Source: JAGWBD01 sp965220615
GTDB taxonomy: Bacteria > Chloroflexota > Anaerolineae > Aggregatilineales > Phototrophicaceae
Assembly: GCA_965220615.1 (NCBI GenBank)
Contig: CBDCQL010000002.1
Span: 2,170,001-2,234,000, forward strand
Direction of reading: 5' to 3'
DNA: 64,000 bases
Positions 61,332 through 64,000 of this stretch are shown here, piece by piece. How positions within the stretch are numbered: position 1 is the stretch's first letter; the number at the start of each line of letters is the position of its first letter. A model generated the notes under the pieces. It made no database searches. It was given only the letters and a program-made list of their open reading frames with translations, and had not been told where the DNA came from. The position numbers and the translations under genes are program-made.

Positions 61332-62933
61332 GTGCCCGCCAGTCGCGCCCTGATCTGCGCGCTTTGTCTGCTGCTGCTCGTCGGGTCGGTCGTGACCCAG
61401 GCGCAGCCGCCCTGTGGCATCGTCGACAGCATCGGCACCCCCGTCGACGAACTGGTTGAGGGATACGACGACTTCGGTCGCTACCGCTCGCGTTTTGGCG
61501 GCAACCACGTGGGCATCGACCTGGCCTTCGACCGCTGGGGCGAGCCGGTGCGGGCCGCCATGCGCGGCGTGGTGACCTACTCGGACCTCGCGGGCTGGGA
61601 CAGCGAAAAGGGCGTGGTCGTCGTCGCCCACGAGATGCCGGACGCCAGCCGGGTCTACACGCTCTACGGCCACCTGGAACAGTTCGACGAACTGCCCCTT
61701 CCCGCCGTCGGCGACTGCGTCACGCGGGAGACGGTGCTGGGCGGGGTCGGCTGGCCCTCGCGCGGGCGGCCGCACCTGCACTATGAGGTGCGTAACTTCC
61801 TGCCGGACGACGGCGGCCCCGGCTACATTGAGGGCGACCCGCTACAGGCCGGCTGGTACCATCCACTGGCCTTCACCGCCCTGTGGCAACTGCGTCTTGC
61901 CGCGGGCCACCTGGCCACTGTGGCCTTCAACGCCATCCCCACGCAACTGACCCTGCTGCCTTCGCTCGGCGCCTACGCCCTGGCCAGTGAGGCTAGCGTC
62001 AGCAGCGCCGCCCTGGGGTCGGAAAACTCCGCCTGGCAGGTGGAGACCGACAGTAAGGTCACGGGGCTGACCGCCCTGCCCTCCGGCCGCGTCGTGGCCC
62101 ACACGCGTGAGGGTCAGGTCATCCTTCTCGCCAATGGCCGCTACGAGGCCCTGTGGCCTTCTCCCGCTCCCGATGCCCTGCTGCAGACATTGGGCGAAAC
62201 CCTCGTCTTCGCCCTCGCCGACGGGACGCTGCAGGCCTACAGCCCGGATGGTGCAGGGCTGTGGCGTCTGCCGCCCGCCTCCGACCCGTCGCGGCCGCTG
62301 TCCTTCACAGGCGACGGGGAAACCCTGGCGCTCGGGCTGCGCGCGGAGGACGGCCAGGTCCACTGGCGTCTGATCAACGACGGGGGCGCCATTCGCCATG
62401 AGGCGCATCTTGACCGGCAGTCGCTGCTGACGCCCGCGGGCGATGGCAGCTGGCTGGGGCTCGACGGCCGGCGCTTCTTCCGCATTGTCGCGGACCAGGT
62501 GCAGGAACTGACGACGCTCGACAGCCGACCCGGCAGCTCCGCAGCGATCACCATGGACATGTATGGCAACAGCTATTTCTACAACGGCCGCACCAGCCTG
62601 CTTTCGCTGGACGTGCAGGGTGTTCAGCGCTGGCGCGTCACCTGGCCCGGCGCCCGCTCGGCCCGGCCGCCGTTGCTGGATACCGGCAGCGGCTGTGTGC
62701 TGTATGCGCTGGACGCGCGTGGCGACCTCAGCCTGATCGATGGCGCCGATGGCGGCCTGCTACGCCGCATCGAACTCTATGCCGGCAGCGACCGCAATGG
62801 CCTGCCCCTGGCGCGCCTGCTGCAGGTGGACGTGGACGAACGCATCTACGTCAGCAGCGGTTTCCTCTCGCTGGCGCTGCTGGATGGCTGGCTGCTGGGC
62901 GGCGCGGCGACGCAGGACTGCCTGCTGGGATGA
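61332..62933 (+). CDS. Secreted M23-family peptidase fused to a C-terminal beta-propeller-like domain
   Basis: 533 residues from a GTG. A signal peptide (LICALCLLLLVGSVVTQA) is followed by an M23 peptidase domain: zinc ligands lie in GGNHVGIDLAF (His, Asp) and PHLHYEV (HxH), with YGHLE between. The domain runs to about 185. From about 215 onwards repeated strands of PQQ/WD-like type follow (VTGLTALPSGRVVAHTREGQVILL, TLVFALADGTLQAYSPDGAGLWRL, MYGNSYFYNGRTSLLSLDVQGVQRWRV, GCVLYALDARGDLSLIDGADGGLLRRI). M23 enzymes cut peptidoglycan crosslinks or act on peptides. The propeller is probably a binding platform. An unusual pairing. Confidence 0.85.
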   Translation: MPASRALICALCLLLLVGSVVTQAQPPCGIVDSIGTPVDELVEGYDDFGRYRSRFGGNHVGIDLAFDRWGEPVRAAMRGVVTYSDLAGWDSEKGVVVVAHEMPDASRVYTLYGHLEQFDELPLPAVGDCVTRETVLGGVGWPSRGRPHLHYEVRNFLPDDGGPGYIEGDPLQAGWYHPLAFTALWQLRLAAGHLATVAFNAIPTQLTLLPSLGAYALASEASVSSAALGSENSAWQVETDSKVTGLTALPSGRVVAHTREGQVILLANGRYEALWPSPAPDALLQTLGETLVFALADGTLQAYSPDGAGLWRLPPASDPSRPLSFTGDGETLALGLRAEDGQVHWRLINDGGAIRHEAHLDRQSLLTPAGDGSWLGLDGRRFFRIVADQVQELTTLDSRPGSSAAITMDMYGNSYFYNGRTSLLSLDVQGVQRWRVTWPGARSARPPLLDTGSGCVLYALDARGDLSLIDGADGGLLRRIELYAGSDRNGLPLARLLQVDVDERIYVSSGFLSLALLDGWLLGGAATQDCLLG

Positions 62934-62946
62934 GTGCAGGTCGTGC

Positions 62947-62952
62947 TATACT
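62947..62952 (+). promoter_or_regulatory. Candidate -10 box before the first Uma2 gene
   Basis: TATACT 28 bases before the ATG at 62981, followed by AAGGGAG as a ribosome site. No clear -35. Confidence 0.4.
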
Positions 62953-62980
62953 TCGGCCACAGGCAAGGGAGACCCGGACG

Positions 62981-63118
62981 ATGGCCGTCAGGGACCTGAC
63001 GCTGCTCACCGCAGCGGACTTCGACAACTTCATCGCAGACCACATGGGCGACGAAATCTACGAATTCGTCGACGGGAAGGTGGTACAGGTGCCGAGCAAC
63101 CCCTGGGTAAGCAGCATT
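62981..63118 (+). repeat. 5' part of the Uma2 tandem duplication, copy 1
   Basis: 138 bases identical to 63561-63698, starting at the ATG; the ribosome-site bases upstream (GGAGACCCG) also match, with one difference nearer the ATG. After the identical block the two genes differ at many positions, although patches such as GGCGGCTTCATGGTCAACGG are again identical. Confidence 0.95.
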
Positions 63119-63547
63119 TCCGCGATCATAGTTTCCCTGATCTGGTTCCACCTTCGGCAAAACAACCTGCCTGGCAACCTGACCACGGCTGACGGCGGCT
63201 TCATGGTCAACGGCCAGCGTTTTTCGCCCGACGTCACTTACGTTGGCCCAAACAAACGCTTCGTCGACCGCGGCTACAATCCCGATCCGCCTGATCTCGC
63301 TGTCGAAGTGGTCTCGGATGAGAGCAACCGACGGGAACTGAATGACCTGGTGGCCAAGCTCCGCCACTACCGCACGGCCGGCGTCATCGTCTGGGTCGTG
63401 CTGCCGCGGGCGCAGCGCGTGGAGATCCACGATCCCTCCGCCGACCCGACGCAGGGACCTGTCACGCTCGGCCCTGGCGACACGCTGACGGGACCCGCCT
63501 TTCTGCCCGGTTTCCGCCTGCCTCTGGGCGAACTGTTCAGCGAATAA
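62981..63547 (+). CDS. Uma2-family (DUF820) putative endonuclease, first copy
   Basis: 188 residues from the ATG at 62981. The earlier ATG at 62930 overlaps the previous stop but is not used by the downstream copy, whose duplication starts at this ribosome site. The fold has YEFVDGKVVQVP, the PD-(D/E)XK-like FSPDVTYV and DLAVEVVSDES, and KLRHYRTAGVIVWVVLPRAQRVEIH. Uma2 proteins are widespread in cyanobacteria and Chloroflexota; they are predicted nucleases with no proven role. The Asp and Glu residues of the fold are present. Confidence 0.85.
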   Translation: MAVRDLTLLTAADFDNFIADHMGDEIYEFVDGKVVQVPSNPWVSSISAIIVSLIWFHLRQNNLPGNLTTADGGFMVNGQRFSPDVTYVGPNKRFVDRGYNPDPPDLAVEVVSDESNRRELNDLVAKLRHYRTAGVIVWVVLPRAQRVEIHDPSADPTQGPVTLGPGDTLTGPAFLPGFRLPLGELFSE

Positions 63548-63560
63548 GGAGACCCGGGCG

Positions 63561-63698
63561 ATGGCCGTCAGGGACCTGACGCTGCTCACCGCAGCGGACT
63601 TCGACAACTTCATCGCAGACCACATGGGCGACGAAATCTACGAATTCGTCGACGGGAAGGTGGTACAGGTGCCGAGCAACCCCTGGGTAAGCAGCATT
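63561..63698 (+). repeat. 5' part of the Uma2 tandem duplication, copy 2
   Basis: Identical to 62981-63118 over 138 bases; see that entry. Confidence 0.95.
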
Positions 63699-64000
63699 GC
63701 CGCGAAACTCATCTTTTACATCATGTTGCACATGCGCCAGTTCGAGATTGCGGGCCGTGTGTCAGCCGAGGCTGGCGGCTTCATGGTCAACGGCCAGCGT
63801 TTCGCGCCTGACCTGGCATTTGTCGGGCCAGACAAACGCTTCGTCGACCTCGGCTACAACCCCGACCCACCCGACCTCGCCGTTGAGATCGTCTCCAACG
63901 AGAGAAATTCAGTAGAGCTGCACGGACTGCAGACCAAATTGCGCCACTACCGCGCCGCCGGCGTCATCGTCTGGATCGTGCTGCCGCGGGCGCAGCGCGT
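63561..64000 (+). CDS. Uma2-family (DUF820) putative endonuclease, second copy, cut by window end
   Basis: Open from the ATG at 63561 to the window edge (146 codons). The first 46 codons match copy 1 exactly; after that the sequence is paralogous: FAPDLAFVGPDKRFVDLGYNPDPPDLAVEIVSNERNSVELHG and KLRHYRAAGVIVWIVLPRAQR. The catalytic-type Asp and Glu positions are kept. Only 13 bases separate it from the first copy. Confidence 0.85.
   Translation, partial: MAVRDLTLLTAADFDNFIADHMGDEIYEFVDGKVVQVPSNPWVSSIAAKLIFYIMLHMRQFEIAGRVSAEAGGFMVNGQRFAPDLAFVGPDKRFVDLGYNPDPPDLAVEIVSNERNSVELHGLQTKLRHYRAAGVIVWIVLPRAQR

Noticed and set aside
62930..62980. Upstream ATG that would add 17 residues to the first Uma2 protein
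   Set aside because: It overlaps the previous stop, but the second copy's duplication begins at the internal ribosome site, showing that the ATG at 62981 is the gene start.

Overview
This is a high-GC, gene-dense bacterial chromosome window of mostly ordinary core and metabolic genes with many short overlaps (ATGA, GTGA and TGATG junctions). The host is most likely a Chloroflexota member, perhaps of the Caldilinea/Anaerolinea side. That placement is inference from a stand-alone Elp3 radical-SAM/GNAT enzyme, a C-terminally extended TrmB, an F420/LLM-type oxidoreductase, Uma2 proteins and the general gene mix. No rRNA or phylogenetic marker tree supports it here.

Layout. 1-8.4 kb: the edge of a sugar ABC permease, a DapA-family aldolase, a pyruvate/2-oxoacid dehydrogenase operon (E1 alpha, E1 beta, E2) with its own promoter, an FAD amine/amino-acid oxidoreductase whose 3' end is tandemly repeated, and a secreted thioredoxin-NHL protein. 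8.4-15.2 kb: a glutaminyl cyclotransferase, MurJ, then a tRNA-modification cluster (Elp3, a small membrane protein, a divergent Trm9-like methyltransferase, TrmB). 15.2-24.4 kb: sugar-related genes (SDR, FucU, enolase-superfamily dehydratase), a YfhO-type membrane protein, dnaN, metG and a nucleotidyltransferase.

24.4-35.3 kb is the accessory zone. Three lower-GC DNA-methyltransferase islets sit among host genes: a beta-class methyltransferase plus PD-(D/E)XK-like nuclease pair beside groEL, a second methyltransferase plus nuclease pair, and a single protein fusing a methyltransferase to an HNH nuclease. The first and third are flanked by direct repeats that copy the 3' end of the neighbouring host gene (15 bp for groEL, 52 bp for a small SnoaL-like gene). 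I saw no integrase or transposase. Host genes in between are groESL with a CIRCE-like operator, nadE, an LLM oxidoreductase, an alpha/beta hydrolase and a nitrilase that looks like the detached glutaminase subunit of NAD synthetase.

35.3-64 kb: a D-aminoacylase-like protein without its HxH motif, an Lgt-like membrane protein, a prohibitin - J-domain - HtrA - two GNAT run, a MOSC/NifU-N-like pair, an atypical protein kinase divergent from a class A penicillin-binding-protein homologue that has lost most of its catalytic motifs, a YegD-type Hsp70, a small accessory patch with a stop-interrupted membrane gene, ClpC, a ribosomal S1-like protein, OsmC, an FGGY kinase, an alcohol dehydrogenase, an M23 peptidase joined to a beta-propeller, and two tandem Uma2 genes, the second cut by the window edge.

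My main candidates for novelty are the integrase-free methyltransferase islets seated on host gene ends, the penicillin-binding-like pseudoenzyme beside a kinase, the bacterial Elp3/Trm9-like pairing and the split NAD synthetase.
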